DNA of 64,000 nt from Hippopus hippopus (Eukaryota > Mollusca > Bivalvia > Cardiida > Cardiidae): assembly GCA_946811185.2 (NCBI GenBank), contig OX328103.1:30374266-30438265 (forward strand), read 5' to 3'. Of the stretch, positions 63,871-64,000 are shown one piece after another (the stretch's first letter is position 1; each line of letters starts with the position of its first letter). The translations under genes and the position numbers were made by a program. Under the pieces are notes generated by a model. It was not told where the DNA came from, did not search any database, and saw nothing but the letters and a program-made list of their open reading frames with translations.

Positions 63871-64000
63871 AGGAAAAAGTTCATGTGATTGTCAGCTATT
63901 CAAGAAAAAACGACAATATATGATTTGATATGTTTTTGATATGCTGAGTACAACTTTGAGTGATTCTGCAACGAAGACGCAGAACAAGATCGGACTTTAT

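Overview
The window is animal nuclear DNA, most probably from a bivalve mollusc. This rests on split exons with GT-AG introns, many tRNA-derived SINEs, and several families of short palindromic elements of the kind that crowd bivalve genomes. The species cannot be fixed from the sequence. Three zones can be told apart.

Zone 1 (1-6.9 kb) is non-coding host DNA with three copies of a 260-290 bp palindromic MITE, a tRNA-type SINE and small hairpin repeats. I see no gene there.

Zone 2 (6915-25116) is one complete endogenous Maverick/Polinton (adintovirus-like) element of 18,202 bp. It has 227-bp terminal inverted repeats about 96% identical to each other and a 6-bp target duplication, TCCATC. 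It sits inside one arm of a roughly 120-bp palindrome of host DNA. It carries the Polinton core set: protein-primed family B DNA polymerase, double-jelly-roll major capsid protein, penton/minor capsid protein, packaging ATPase, adenovirus-type cysteine protease and retroviral-type integrase with a chromodomain. It also has the usual small virion-protein candidates and a PLA2-domain protein. Accessory genes are a class I ribonucleotide reductase large subunit of marine-phage type, a dUTPase-like ORF, a T4-like fibre with six YVD repeats, a RING-finger protein, a Pro/Gln/Tyr-rich protein and an unknown right-end ORF. Replication and virion genes fill the minus strand from 9.0 to 19.5 kb. PLA2, integrase, protease and fibre run on the plus strand. 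The RING, P/Q-rich and unknown genes run inward from the right TIR and the reductase from the left TIR. Many genes start on a fused TATA(W)AAAAATG motif, and gene ends and convergent junctions carry AT-rich perfect hairpins. The copy is inactive: polymerase, capsid, penton, reductase and three others have frameshifts or stops, and the integrase lacks about seven residues between its second and third catalytic acids.

Zone 3 (25.1-64 kb) is host DNA. It contains a full, in-frame, 11-exon carboxypeptidase B-like gene on the minus strand (start 59214, stop 36909; 429 codons). Its introns are packed with MITEs, SINEs, a dead mariner, a LINE remnant, minisatellites and foldback elements. Downstream of it (27.5-32.4 kb) lies an element containing about 13 tandem copies of a ~325-bp unit, most with a perfect or near-perfect GTTGCCATGGCAAC palindrome that looks like an RFX X-box. 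The last 4.8 kb hold only repeats.
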